Shown piece by piece: positions 16,643 through 24,417 of a stretch of DNA of 64,000 bases; within the stretch, counting starts at the first letter, position 1; each line of letters opens with the position of its first letter. Both the position numbers and the translations under genes were made by a program. This stretch comes from Acidobacteriota bacterium (lineage in GTDB: Bacteria; Acidobacteriota; Terriglobia; Bryobacterales; Bryobacteraceae), in assembly GCA_014584705.1 (NCBI GenBank), contig JACTMJ010000006.1, positions 310,001 through 374,000 on the forward strand. Direction: 5' to 3'. A model generated the notes under the pieces. It saw nothing but the letters and a program-made list of their open reading frames with translations, searched no databases and was not told the DNA's origin.

Positions 16643-17590
16643 CTAATCGGGAACGACGAAGCCTTCCGCTTGCAGCTTCGCCTTCAGCTCTTCAGTGAAC
16701 TCGGCATATCGAACGGTCACCCGCGCGCGCCCCCGTTTGAGAAACACACCGTAGGGCGGCGAGGCGAAGGTAAAGAGCGATCGCAGCTCTTTGAGATCGC
16801 CCGGATCCGTCGCCAGTTCCGCCTTGAGGCCGGAGGCGTCAAGCAACGCCTGCCCCCATTGCGGATTCACCGTCGGCACCCCAATCACGCGCGTCGAGCC
16901 GAAATCCCACTTGGACATCATCCGCGCCGAATCCAGGCAGTGGGAACACTCCGGGTCAAAGAGGTAGAGGAACACCGGGCCTTCGTTCAGCGCCACCGCC
17001 GCGCCATTGACGTGAATCGAGGGCGGCGCTTCAATGCCGGATTCGCTGGAAAGCGCCCACGCCGCGGAACCGATGCTCAGCGCGATCAGGATTCCCAGGA
17101 TGGCCGCCGAAGTCCCCATCGGCCGCGGTGGCAGCCACGCCCCACCCCGAGGGCTCCAAAGCCCGGCCAGCGCCGTCAGCAGCATCATCACGGCGTTGCT
17201 CACAAAGAAGACGGGGCCCACCGTGCGCTTGATCCAGGGGAAGCAACTGCAATCCTCGCCCGCCAGGCGTTCCGCATTCACGCCGATGTAGATGCAGAAG
17301 GCCACCAGCAGCCCGAGCATTACAATCGCGCCAAAGCGGCGGTAACGCGGGATCAGCAGCATGATGGCGGCGAAGGTCTCCGCCACCGCGAGAATGACGG
17401 CCGTCGCCACACTGAGATTTGCCGGAATGAGCACCTGGGTGGCGCGCTCCGCGAAATCAAGCGGCATCACGATCTTGTAGACGCCGCTGGCCAGGAACGC
17501 AATCGCCATCAGGACCGCTGCGATGTGGCTCGCCCAGGTCTTCCATCCCGCTTGAGGCACAGGCGCAGTGCCGGAATTCACTTCCATCAT
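16643..17590 (-). CDS. DoxX/MauE-like membrane domain fused to a thioredoxin-like domain
   Basis: A 315-residue protein. Residues about 18-180 carry six hydrophobic segments of the DoxX/MauE superfamily, including a C-x-C pair at residues 114 and 116 (EDCSCFPW) as in MauE relatives. After a short extracytoplasmic linker, residues about 190-315 look like a thioredoxin-like domain with LYLFDPECSHCLD (Cys 215 and 218). This architecture suggests disulfide or electron relay from the membrane to the periplasm. The ATG pair at 17585-17590 follows AGGAG. Longer in-frame extensions overlap the divergent heparinase gene and are rejected. Confidence 0.82.
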   Translation of the reverse strand: MMEVNSGTAPVPQAGWKTWASHIAAVLMAIAFLASGVYKIVMPLDFAERATQVLIPANLSVATAVILAVAETFAAIMLLIPRYRRFGAIVMLGLLVAFCIYIGVNAERLAGEDCSCFPWIKRTVGPVFFVSNAVMMLLTALAGLWSPRGGAWLPPRPMGTSAAILGILIALSIGSAAWALSSESGIEAPPSIHVNGAAVALNEGPVFLYLFDPECSHCLDSARMMSKWDFGSTRVIGVPTVNPQWGQALLDASGLKAELATDPGDLKELRSLFTFASPPYGVFLKRGRARVTVRYAEFTEELKAKLQAEGFVVPD

Positions 17591-17677
17591 GGCTCCTATT
17601 CCTACCAGTGTATCGGCAACCGGAAATGCGAGGGACGGCACATCCGGAATCCGCGTTTCGATAGCATTGTCGATGCA

Positions 17678-19615
17678 ATGAAGTTCGCCGTTGTCCTCCT
17701 GTTGACGCTCCTGCTTTGCTTCACCCCTCCCCTGCATTCCGAGCGTTTTCCGAAGCCGAACCCCGATCGTGCCTTCGCCGGAGAGAAGCTCTACGATCCG
17801 AACGGCTCCCCGGTTCGAAGCCCGAAAGAGGATTGGAGCGGAGCGCGGATTCGCGTGCAGGAGGACCCCTCCTGGCAAGCCTGGCTCTCCGCGCGGCGAG
17901 CCGAGCTCGATGAATGGATGGCCGAACCGCGCGACAAGGCGGAGTACGTGGCCGGCTGGTGGCACGACTTCGTCAACTCCACCGATGGCGGATTCCTTAC
18001 CTGGACGCCCACGCCGCCGCGCAACGCCCCGCCCAAGGTCTTCGGAGGCTGGGTGTTTGGGCTCCGCTCCCGCAACGGCAATCACATGCTGGAAGCGGCG
18101 CGCTTGTGGCGTCTCACCGGGGAACAGCGATACTTTGACTGGGCCGCCGGCCAACTCGATTTCTACGCCGCCAATCTCGCCAACTGGCCCTTGCAGGATT
18201 CGAAAAGCACGAGCCGCCTGATGCACCAAAGCCTCGATGACGCCACCATGCTGGTGCGCTTCGTGGAGACCGCGCGCTTGCTTGAGGGCGACGTGCCGGA
18301 GGCATCGCGCTCCGCTTGGGCGGAGCGGCGGCGGCGCTGGGTAGACAACCTGCTGCACCCCATGGCGATGCTACTCGACGAGACCTTTCAGCGCGTGCAC
18401 AATATCGCATGCTGGCAGCGCTCGGCAATGGCGATGACGGCCCTCTATACCCGCGATGAAGCGCTCTGGAAGCGGGCCGTGGACGGAGAATTCGGCGTCC
18501 GCCGTCAGGTTCGAGACGGCATCACGAGCGACTACTTCTGGCTGGAGCAATCCCTCGGTTACAACAGCTATGTGGTTTCCGCGTTTCTGCCTCTGTTCAC
18601 GATGGCGGGCAGCGAGGGCCGCATGCGGGAGTTCCAGGCCGAGGCGGAGGCCGTCGAGAACCTGATGCTAGCCCCCGCGCAGATTGCCTTCGACGATGGC
18701 AGGCTTCCCACCCCTGCCGATAGCACCGGCATCTCCCGCCGCTCGCCGGATCTTGCGCTTCTGGCCTCGGCCCGCCGGCTCTTCCCCACATCGAAAGGCA
18801 TCGCGCACGCGAAGGGTGCGCGGAACTGGGACAACCTGCTGGACCCGCCCGACGATGCGTTCGCGACTACCGTTTCTCCCCCGTCGCTCCTCGAGTTGCG
18901 GAAGACCAGTCTCAACCTGGAATCCAGCCGTTTCGCGATGCTGCGGCGGGATGGCTGGCAGGTGTTTTTCCACTACGGACAGTTGGACCGCTCCCACGCC
19001 CAAGCCGAAGCGCTCAACTACGAGGCGCATTTCGGGGATATCGACGTGACGCACGATGCCGGAACGGTGGGCTACGGCTCCCCGCTGCATCGCGGCTACT
19101 ACACGACCGTCGCGGCGCACAACGTGCCGGTAGTCGACGGCGAGGGCCAGCAGGGTTGGGACGAGGGCAAGCTGCTTGGCTTCTCCGCGGCGGAGGCGAC
19201 CGTCAGCGCCAGCCAGCCGGCGTACCGGAAGAACGCGGATGCGCGACGCACGCTCTCCATTCACGAAGGCGCGCTCCAGGATTCCACCACCATCGAGACC
19301 CGAGACGGGGCGGCCCACCGCCTTGGCATCATCGTGAACATTCAGGGGAAGGTGCTGCCGCCGTCGTCCGCGACAACGCTCACTTCCCCGCCATTCGCCC
19401 ATTGGAGCGCCGCGCACGAGTGGCGCACGGAGGGGCCGCTCGAACTGGAGGCTCACATCGAGGGCCGGAAGTTCCTGATCCGCGTCACGGGCCCCGGCCC
19501 GCTCCGCGTGGTGCACGCCACCGTACCGGACGCTCCGCCCCGCCAGCGGGAGGCCGTCTACGTGGAAGCGAACGGCACCGCCGCCACCTTCCTCACCCGA
19601 TGGATTCCGAGATAG
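17678..19615 (+). CDS. Secreted heparinase II/III-like polysaccharide lyase
   Basis: A 645-residue protein with a signal peptide (MKFAVVLLLTLLLCFTPPLHS). Residues about 60-360 form an alpha/alpha toroid like alginate and heparin lyases, with ETARLLEGDVPEA and DYFWLEQSLGYNSYV. The C-terminal beta-sandwich contains GQLDRSHAQAEALNYEA, HDAGTVGYGSPLHRGYYTTV and AAHNVPVVDG, the pattern that defines heparinase II/III C-domains. It probably cleaves uronic acid-containing polysaccharides by beta-elimination outside the cytoplasm; the substrate is unknown. It starts at ATG 17678, 88 bases from the divergent DoxX-thioredoxin gene. The open frame extends much further upstream but only as a shadow of that gene. 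Confidence 0.87.
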   Translation: MKFAVVLLLTLLLCFTPPLHSERFPKPNPDRAFAGEKLYDPNGSPVRSPKEDWSGARIRVQEDPSWQAWLSARRAELDEWMAEPRDKAEYVAGWWHDFVNSTDGGFLTWTPTPPRNAPPKVFGGWVFGLRSRNGNHMLEAARLWRLTGEQRYFDWAAGQLDFYAANLANWPLQDSKSTSRLMHQSLDDATMLVRFVETARLLEGDVPEASRSAWAERRRRWVDNLLHPMAMLLDETFQRVHNIACWQRSAMAMTALYTRDEALWKRAVDGEFGVRRQVRDGITSDYFWLEQSLGYNSYVVSAFLPLFTMAGSEGRMREFQAEAEAVENLMLAPAQIAFDDGRLPTPADSTGISRRSPDLALLASARRLFPTSKGIAHAKGARNWDNLLDPPDDAFATTVSPPSLLELRKTSLNLESSRFAMLRRDGWQVFFHYGQLDRSHAQAEALNYEAHFGDIDVTHDAGTVGYGSPLHRGYYTTVAAHNVPVVDGEGQQGWDEGKLLGFSAAEATVSASQPAYRKNADARRTLSIHEGALQDSTTIETRDGAAHRLGIIVNIQGKVLPPSSATTLTSPPFAHWSAAHEWRTEGPLELEAHIEGRKFLIRVTGPGPLRVVHATVPDAPPRQREAVYVEANGTAATFLTRWIPR

Positions 19616-19816
19616 CCGGTCGCTGCGACGGCGAGGGGCAAGAGGCCTCTCCGCGCGGTTGCCGGCTCTGCCGAAAATAGAAAGCCGTCGAAGGCATGGC
19701 TCGATCCCGCGGGGATGACGGGCGCGCCGCGTTCGCGTTCGACGGCTCTCATGACGCCGATTGATCGTTTCCGTCACGGGTGCCGGCCGTCCCGGCGTCG
19801 GGCCTCAGGCCCTCGA

Positions 19817-20263
19817 TCAACGTCTTCGCGCCGGGCCGATTTCGAGTTCAAGCGCCCGCAGCGACACGAAAATGTCCTGAATGAAGAGGGAGATGCCCGG
19901 CACGACGGAAATCAGCGCAAGGGCGAAAAACAGGGGAGAGACGTAGTCCGTTTCCGCGCCAACCAACTGCGCGCCAAAGACGCTCAGGACGCCGATGCTG
20001 ACACACAGCACGGCGCCGGAGGTAAACAGAATAGACCCCCGCATGATGCGGCCACGCCGGTAGAGGACTTCCAGTTGCTCGTGAAGCATATCGCGGCGCG
20101 ATCCCTCCGCGCCCTGTTCGATCTCGCGCGCGGTGTGGCGGGCGCGGTCAATCACGCGGCCGAAGCGGTTGGTCATGCTCAACACAAGCAGCCCCACGCC
20201 GGAGATCAGAATCATCGGAGCGAGAGAAGTCGAGAGGATCCGGAACAAAATATCAAGAGGCAT
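19817..20263 (-). CDS. DUF2721 family membrane protein
   Basis: A 148-residue protein starting at ATG 20263 after an AGGGGAACG ribosome site. Three hydrophobic segments lie at about residues 8-27, 77-96 and 104-125, and the sequence LSMTNRFGRVIDRARH after the first helix is typical of DUF2721. Function is unknown across the family. Upstream in-frame starts would run through AT-richer sequence with no resemblance. The stretch 19616-19816 upstream of its stop holds nothing I can support. Confidence 0.85.
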   Translation of the reverse strand: MPLDILFRILSTSLAPMILISGVGLLVLSMTNRFGRVIDRARHTAREIEQGAEGSRRDMLHEQLEVLYRRGRIMRGSILFTSGAVLCVSIGVLSVFGAQLVGAETDYVSPLFFALALISVVPGISLFIQDIFVSLRALELEIGPARRR

Positions 20264-20433
20264 CGTTCCCCTAAGGGTAGCCCGGATGGCCGGCCGGCTG
20301 CTGCCACCACCGGATTGATTGAATCGTGGTGCCGCCACGCCCGTCTCTGTGCTGGGCTTGGGATAGACGGTGAGCGAAACATGGGTTTGTCGGCCACTAA
20401 CAAACCGTATGAGAAAAGGAATAGGAAGATCGT

Positions 20434-20916
20434 ATGGTTGTAGATGGACTGGATGTGTCCAGATTTTCTGGTCTGACGCCGGTTTTCGAACTTTGGGGAA
20501 CGCGCTACAGGACGATTCCGAAGGAACACGGCGCGTATCTCGTTCGCGGCTTGCCGGCGACAGCACCGGCATTTCGACTGAAAAGCGAGGCTGGCTGGTT
20601 TAAGGGGAAAGACCCTTCCTATCCGTTGGCGGTTGTGGAACAGAACTGGGTGAGGGAAGCCAGCATCGTCTACATCGGCAAGGCAGGCGGAGCTAGTGGG
20701 TTACGACAGCGGGTTGGCCAACTCATCGACTTCGCATACGGGAAGCCGATCGGGCATCGAGGCGGGAGAATGCTGTGGCACTTGGCCGACTGGAAGAACC
20801 TCCAGCTACAGTGGATGGTTTGCCAACCGGGTCTGGCGGATGAACTGGAGAGCCGACTCATTGAGCAATTCCGCCAGAAGTACGGATCACGTCCATTCGC
20901 GAACATGGTGAAATAG
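20434..20916 (+). CDS. GIY-YIG-like nuclease-fold protein
   Basis: A 160-residue protein preceded by AGGAAGA. Residues 33-38 (GAYLVR) and 79-83 (VYIGK) fit the two strands of a GIY-YIG core, followed by LRQRV (Arg 91), an acidic helix DELESRLIEQF (about 136-146) and PFAN (154-157). These match the Arg, Glu and Asn positions of GIY-YIG nucleases, although the spacing between the two strands is longer than usual. Base composition is less GC-rich than its neighbours and it is flanked by gene-poor DNA, so acquisition by transfer is plausible. No partner gene is visible. The cellular role is unknown. Confidence 0.72.
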   Translation: MVVDGLDVSRFSGLTPVFELWGTRYRTIPKEHGAYLVRGLPATAPAFRLKSEAGWFKGKDPSYPLAVVEQNWVREASIVYIGKAGGASGLRQRVGQLIDFAYGKPIGHRGGRMLWHLADWKNLQLQWMVCQPGLADELESRLIEQFRQKYGSRPFANMVK

Positions 20917-21255
20917 CGCTGCTCCGGATATTCCGTGTCAGTAAGAATCACATTGGGGATTCGATGCCAGGATTCTGTGAAAGACGCTCGTTCCGCGGAG
21001 CCCTCGCGGCAGTTTCGCGGAGACCATGGCCTGCCCCTGTGCCAATACGGCTTGCCGCGGGCTGCCGCTCGCTTGGGATGTTTGGAAATTCCGGCACTGA
21101 GGGCCGGGAAGCCTAGGTAGCGGCTTGTTTGAGACTTCCAGGGGCTGCTTCCGAGCGGGATTTCGGCGCTTGTGCGGCAGCGATTCAAGCCGTTTGGGCA
21201 CCGGATGGCAATGTGGCGCCGCAGGTTGCCGGTGAGCGCGGGCAAGGCCCCGGGG
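20917..21255. other. Gene-poor stretch
   Basis: About 340 bases between the GIY-YIG-like gene and the stop of the minus-strand kinase-like gene. An 87-codon frame exists on the minus strand (20938-21201), but its composition is basic and low in hydrophobics and it lacks a ribosome site. I see no RNA gene or clear terminator here. Confidence 0.5.
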
Positions 21256-22959
21256 TTAGTCGGCGAAATGGAGCTTGCTTTTCCCTTCCCAGCCTCGTTC
21301 GATGCCAACGACCTTCCAGGCGGAGGGCTCGCGGCGGATGGTGACCTGGATGTCTTTTTCCGGGTTGTCGCCCACGAGACGGGCCACAAAGTATTCTCCG
21401 GCGGAGGCGGACTGGGCGGCGGCGGGCAGGGCCAGGCCGTTTGAACCGGGCAGGGGCCGGGTTGCGCCGCTCTGGCTATCGAAGGCGGACCATGCAGCCT
21501 GGTACGCGCGGGCGGGATAGAAGCCGTGCTTCACGCCCAGATCGTCGAAGGCCAGCGTATCCCCGTCCACCCGGAAACGGTCGAGAGGCAGTACTTTCGC
21601 GAAGAAGGCCTTCCCGATCTTGTTTCTCCGCTGAATGAGGCACTCCACCACCCAATCCCGTGCGGCGTCGTCGGAGTATTCTCCGGTATCGACCGCCCAG
21701 CGGATCTGATCGTCAGTGACGGCCATCACCTGCTTCGCGGCCCAGAAGGTATCGTCGGGCAGCGCGTTGTGGAACGCGGGGTTGATGTACTCGGGCCGCC
21801 AGGTTTCCGGATTGAAGGTCTTCCACTCGAAGAGGCCCACCGAGGGGTAGTGCGGATACTTGGCGCGCGCCCACTTGGGGACGTTGAGCCCGAAAGTGAA
21901 GACCTGCGCGGCCACCTGATCCCAACTGAAGAGGTAGTTCCCGCTGCGGGGGCTGTTGGGGCGCTCGCTGGCGCTGCCGAGCGTGGAGCCGAAATCGATG
22001 AGGTAGTGGCGGATGAACTGAACGCCGTTCTCACTCACCAGGGAATCATGCGTATTGAGGTCGCGCGAATCGTCGTGGCCGAGCCAGGCGCAGGAGACCC
22101 AGAGCCCCCGCTGATCCCGGCGATGCTCGTGGGGGTCGACATCGTTCGGGTCGTCGCGGCGCGTGCCGAAATAGCGGTGCGGCCCCAAGGGCTTGCCCGG
22201 AATGTAAAAGCTGGCGCTGCCGCGGTAGCGCCCGTCCGGGAGCCGGGGTACTTTCAGCAGGATCGAGGTGACGTCCCGGGAGCTCATCCCGCGCGACTTG
22301 CCATCCGGCCCTTTGAGCTTGGCCTTCGGATCCACCACCAACTGTTCCCGGTGGAAATGAACGATGTAGTTCTCCGGCACGAAATACCCAAGGGCATAGA
22401 AGAGTTTGGAGCCGATGGTATCGGCCGCGGTGGCCATCTCGGCGTGATCGAGAGGATCGAACTTCAGCAGGTAGGTGTGCCCAGCCTCATCGCGGATGGT
22501 GAAGCCCGGCGTAACACCTTCGTTCTTGGCGGCGATGACACTCCACTTGCCGTTGGGAGAGGGCGGCTTCCGGTTGCCTGGCCCGGCCTGGATCTGCTCC
22601 TTCGACATCGGATGGAAATAGTTGCGATTCTCATACCAGGTGCTCGCGGGAACTTCTCCCAGCGTATTGACGGCCCGCGCCCGGTAATAGACGGGTTTGC
22701 CACCCCCTTTGGGTTTGCGCCCATTGAGCTGTCCAGGAGGGGCAAGCGGGTAAACCAGAAACTCGTAGTAGTCGCTCAGCTTCCGGAAGGCCGCGGATTC
22801 GACGTTCCGCGGCGCGGGATAGGTCCAGATGGGATCGTCGGGATAGAACTTCCGCACCGTCAGGTTGGCGGAAAGCGGAAAGGCGAGGGCAATCGCGGCC
22901 ACGGTTGCCGCGAAGGTCATCGCGCGTCGGCGGACCCGATGAGGAAGCTTGTCATTCAT
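21256..22959 (-). CDS. Exported protein with atypical kinase-like (PI3K/HipA-like) motifs
   Basis: A 567-residue protein with an N-terminal hydrophobic export signal (residues 14-30). No family is recognised outright, but kinase-like landmarks occur in order: TYLLKFDP (Lys 166), DHAEMATAADTIGSKLFYALG (Glu 174 in a helix), GHDDSRDLNTHD (Asp 297 and Asn 302, spaced as in catalytic loops) and HYLIDFGSTLG (Asp 322 of a DFG-like motif). This order matches PI3K/HipA/FAM20-type kinases. The next gene downstream, 15 bases before it on the map and upstream in transcription, encodes a BamA-type barrel, so the pair probably acts at the envelope. Kinase activity is an inference from motifs. Confidence 0.7.
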   Translation of the reverse strand: MNDKLPHRVRRRAMTFAATVAAIALAFPLSANLTVRKFYPDDPIWTYPAPRNVESAAFRKLSDYYEFLVYPLAPPGQLNGRKPKGGGKPVYYRARAVNTLGEVPASTWYENRNYFHPMSKEQIQAGPGNRKPPSPNGKWSVIAAKNEGVTPGFTIRDEAGHTYLLKFDPLDHAEMATAADTIGSKLFYALGYFVPENYIVHFHREQLVVDPKAKLKGPDGKSRGMSSRDVTSILLKVPRLPDGRYRGSASFYIPGKPLGPHRYFGTRRDDPNDVDPHEHRRDQRGLWVSCAWLGHDDSRDLNTHDSLVSENGVQFIRHYLIDFGSTLGSASERPNSPRSGNYLFSWDQVAAQVFTFGLNVPKWARAKYPHYPSVGLFEWKTFNPETWRPEYINPAFHNALPDDTFWAAKQVMAVTDDQIRWAVDTGEYSDDAARDWVVECLIQRRNKIGKAFFAKVLPLDRFRVDGDTLAFDDLGVKHGFYPARAYQAAWSAFDSQSGATRPLPGSNGLALPAAAQSASAGEYFVARLVGDNPEKDIQVTIRREPSAWKVVGIERGWEGKSKLHFAD

Positions 22960-22974
22960 ACGTTCCGACTCCCC

Positions 22975-24282
22975 CTACTGAATCACCAGGCTGCTGGAGG
23001 TGCGCTGAAGCGCGGGAGCAAAGGCGTCCCCAAACGCAAACCAGACTTGATACCCCTCATGGCTGAAGCCGACGTCCAGACGGATGAAGGTGTTGTTGCG
23101 GGCGTTGAAACGCATGCCGATGCCCACCGCCGACTCCAGATCATGGAAATCGAACTGATTGTGACGGTCGAACACTTTGCCCGCGTCGGCGAAGAGCGCC
23201 ATGTCCATTCCGCTGAAAACTTCCCAGCGCCATTCCGCGTTCATCAGCAAGCTGTTGTCGCCGTAGAAACGGAAGGGGCGGTAGCCCCGAAGATCGTTAT
23301 TTCCGCCGAGAACGCTCTGCAAATAGAACGGTACCTGCTGGCCTTCGGCAACGAAGGAGTGGTTCGTACGCGCACGCAACGCAATGACGCGCCGCTTATT
23401 GAAGACCGGAAAATACTGCTGCAGATCCACGGTGAGGCGGCTGAAATCAAAGCGCTTCAGGTCCTGATCCCGGTAGACGTTGTATTGCACGGTGTAACTG
23501 CCCCCGCTGCGCGGCCCGCCGGGGTTATCGCGGTAGTCGATCTGCCCGAACGCGCCGTAGCGAAAGGCGTTCGACTGCGCAGCGATGCCGTGGGTGACGG
23601 CCGGGGAATACTGCCGATCGGCGGAGATAATCCCGTCCTCCGCGCCGGGCCCCGTGTTCACGAAGAGGTAGCCGGCGGACCCGCCGAACCTGACGGCGCG
23701 GACGGGCTTGAAGGTGAGCGTCGTATCGATGGCCGTATCCTCTAACCGGTAGTCGGCGCGGCCGGTTTTCTCCGACTCCGGACCCGGCCCATAGTAATCG
23801 AGACTCGGGTAGTTGTGATGCACGGCCTGGAAATTCCACTCCAGCTTCTCGCCGGCAAGCCGGGGGGCCGTGAGTTCCAGGTCGAATTTTCTTGCGTTGG
23901 AGAACGACATCTGCGCGGCGGCCCGAACGACAAACCCGCCCTTGGCGAGATCGTCTCTGAAATACTCCGGGCCGAGCGCCATCCCGGCTCCGGGAGCAAG
24001 GCCACCGAACTTCACCCGGAAACCGGCGAACCCGTTGGTAAGCCGGTCGAGAATCCGGTCGTCCTTCACGCGCGAGAGGACGGTCTCCCATTTGCCGGGT
24101 GTATCGGGCTGAAGGGATTCCGCCTTCCGGTCTCTCTCCGCCTGGATGACGGCTTCTCTGGTTTCCGGTTCGCCCGCCTGTTGGGCCGCCGCGGGCAGCA
24201 GCAGGGCGATGCCGATCCCGAGCGTGAAACAGAAGCGGAAGGCGCTCCGCAATGGGGGAATCATAGTCGGGAGATAGCTCAT
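22975..24282 (-). CDS. BamA/TamA-like (Omp85-type) outer-membrane beta-barrel protein
   Basis: A roughly 435-residue protein with an N-terminal signal peptide (LGIGIALLLPAAAQQ). A surface-antigen-type barrel follows: repeated amphipathic strands ending in aromatic residues, FGQIDYRDNPGGPRSGGSY (a typical strand-turn of Omp85 barrels), LGGNNDLRGYRPFRFYGDNSL (the conserved RGYR-x2-RF motif) and LFADAGKVFD. No POTRA repeats are evident, so it is a short Omp85 relative. It is cotranscribed with the kinase-like gene that follows after 15 bases. The terminal residue is Gln rather than Phe. The start at 24282 is uncertain; 24264 is also possible. Confidence 0.83.
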   Translation of the reverse strand: MSYLPTMIPPLRSAFRFCFTLGIGIALLLPAAAQQAGEPETREAVIQAERDRKAESLQPDTPGKWETVLSRVKDDRILDRLTNGFAGFRVKFGGLAPGAGMALGPEYFRDDLAKGGFVVRAAAQMSFSNARKFDLELTAPRLAGEKLEWNFQAVHHNYPSLDYYGPGPESEKTGRADYRLEDTAIDTTLTFKPVRAVRFGGSAGYLFVNTGPGAEDGIISADRQYSPAVTHGIAAQSNAFRYGAFGQIDYRDNPGGPRSGGSYTVQYNVYRDQDLKRFDFSRLTVDLQQYFPVFNKRRVIALRARTNHSFVAEGQQVPFYLQSVLGGNNDLRGYRPFRFYGDNSLLMNAEWRWEVFSGMDMALFADAGKVFDRHNQFDFHDLESAVGIGMRFNARNNTFIRLDVGFSHEGYQVWFAFGDAFAPALQRTSSSLVIQ

Positions 24283-24417
24283 ATACGTCCAGACGGGAAT
24301 TAGATCTCGCCGGGCGACCGGAGACGCCATGCGCTGACGGCAATCTCTATGCTGGCGCAAACGCCGTTGTTCGGCAACCGGAATTACACGGCACCGTTCG
24401 AAGGCGCTGCCGGGCCT

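Noticed and set aside
16670..17677. Long open frame extending the heparinase gene far upstream
   Set aside because: The extra residues are Arg/His-rich shadow of the minus-strand DoxX-thioredoxin gene; a clear signal peptide starts at 17678.
20938..21201. 87-codon minus-strand frame
   Set aside because: Basic, no ribosome site, no recognisable motif; treated as chance open frame.
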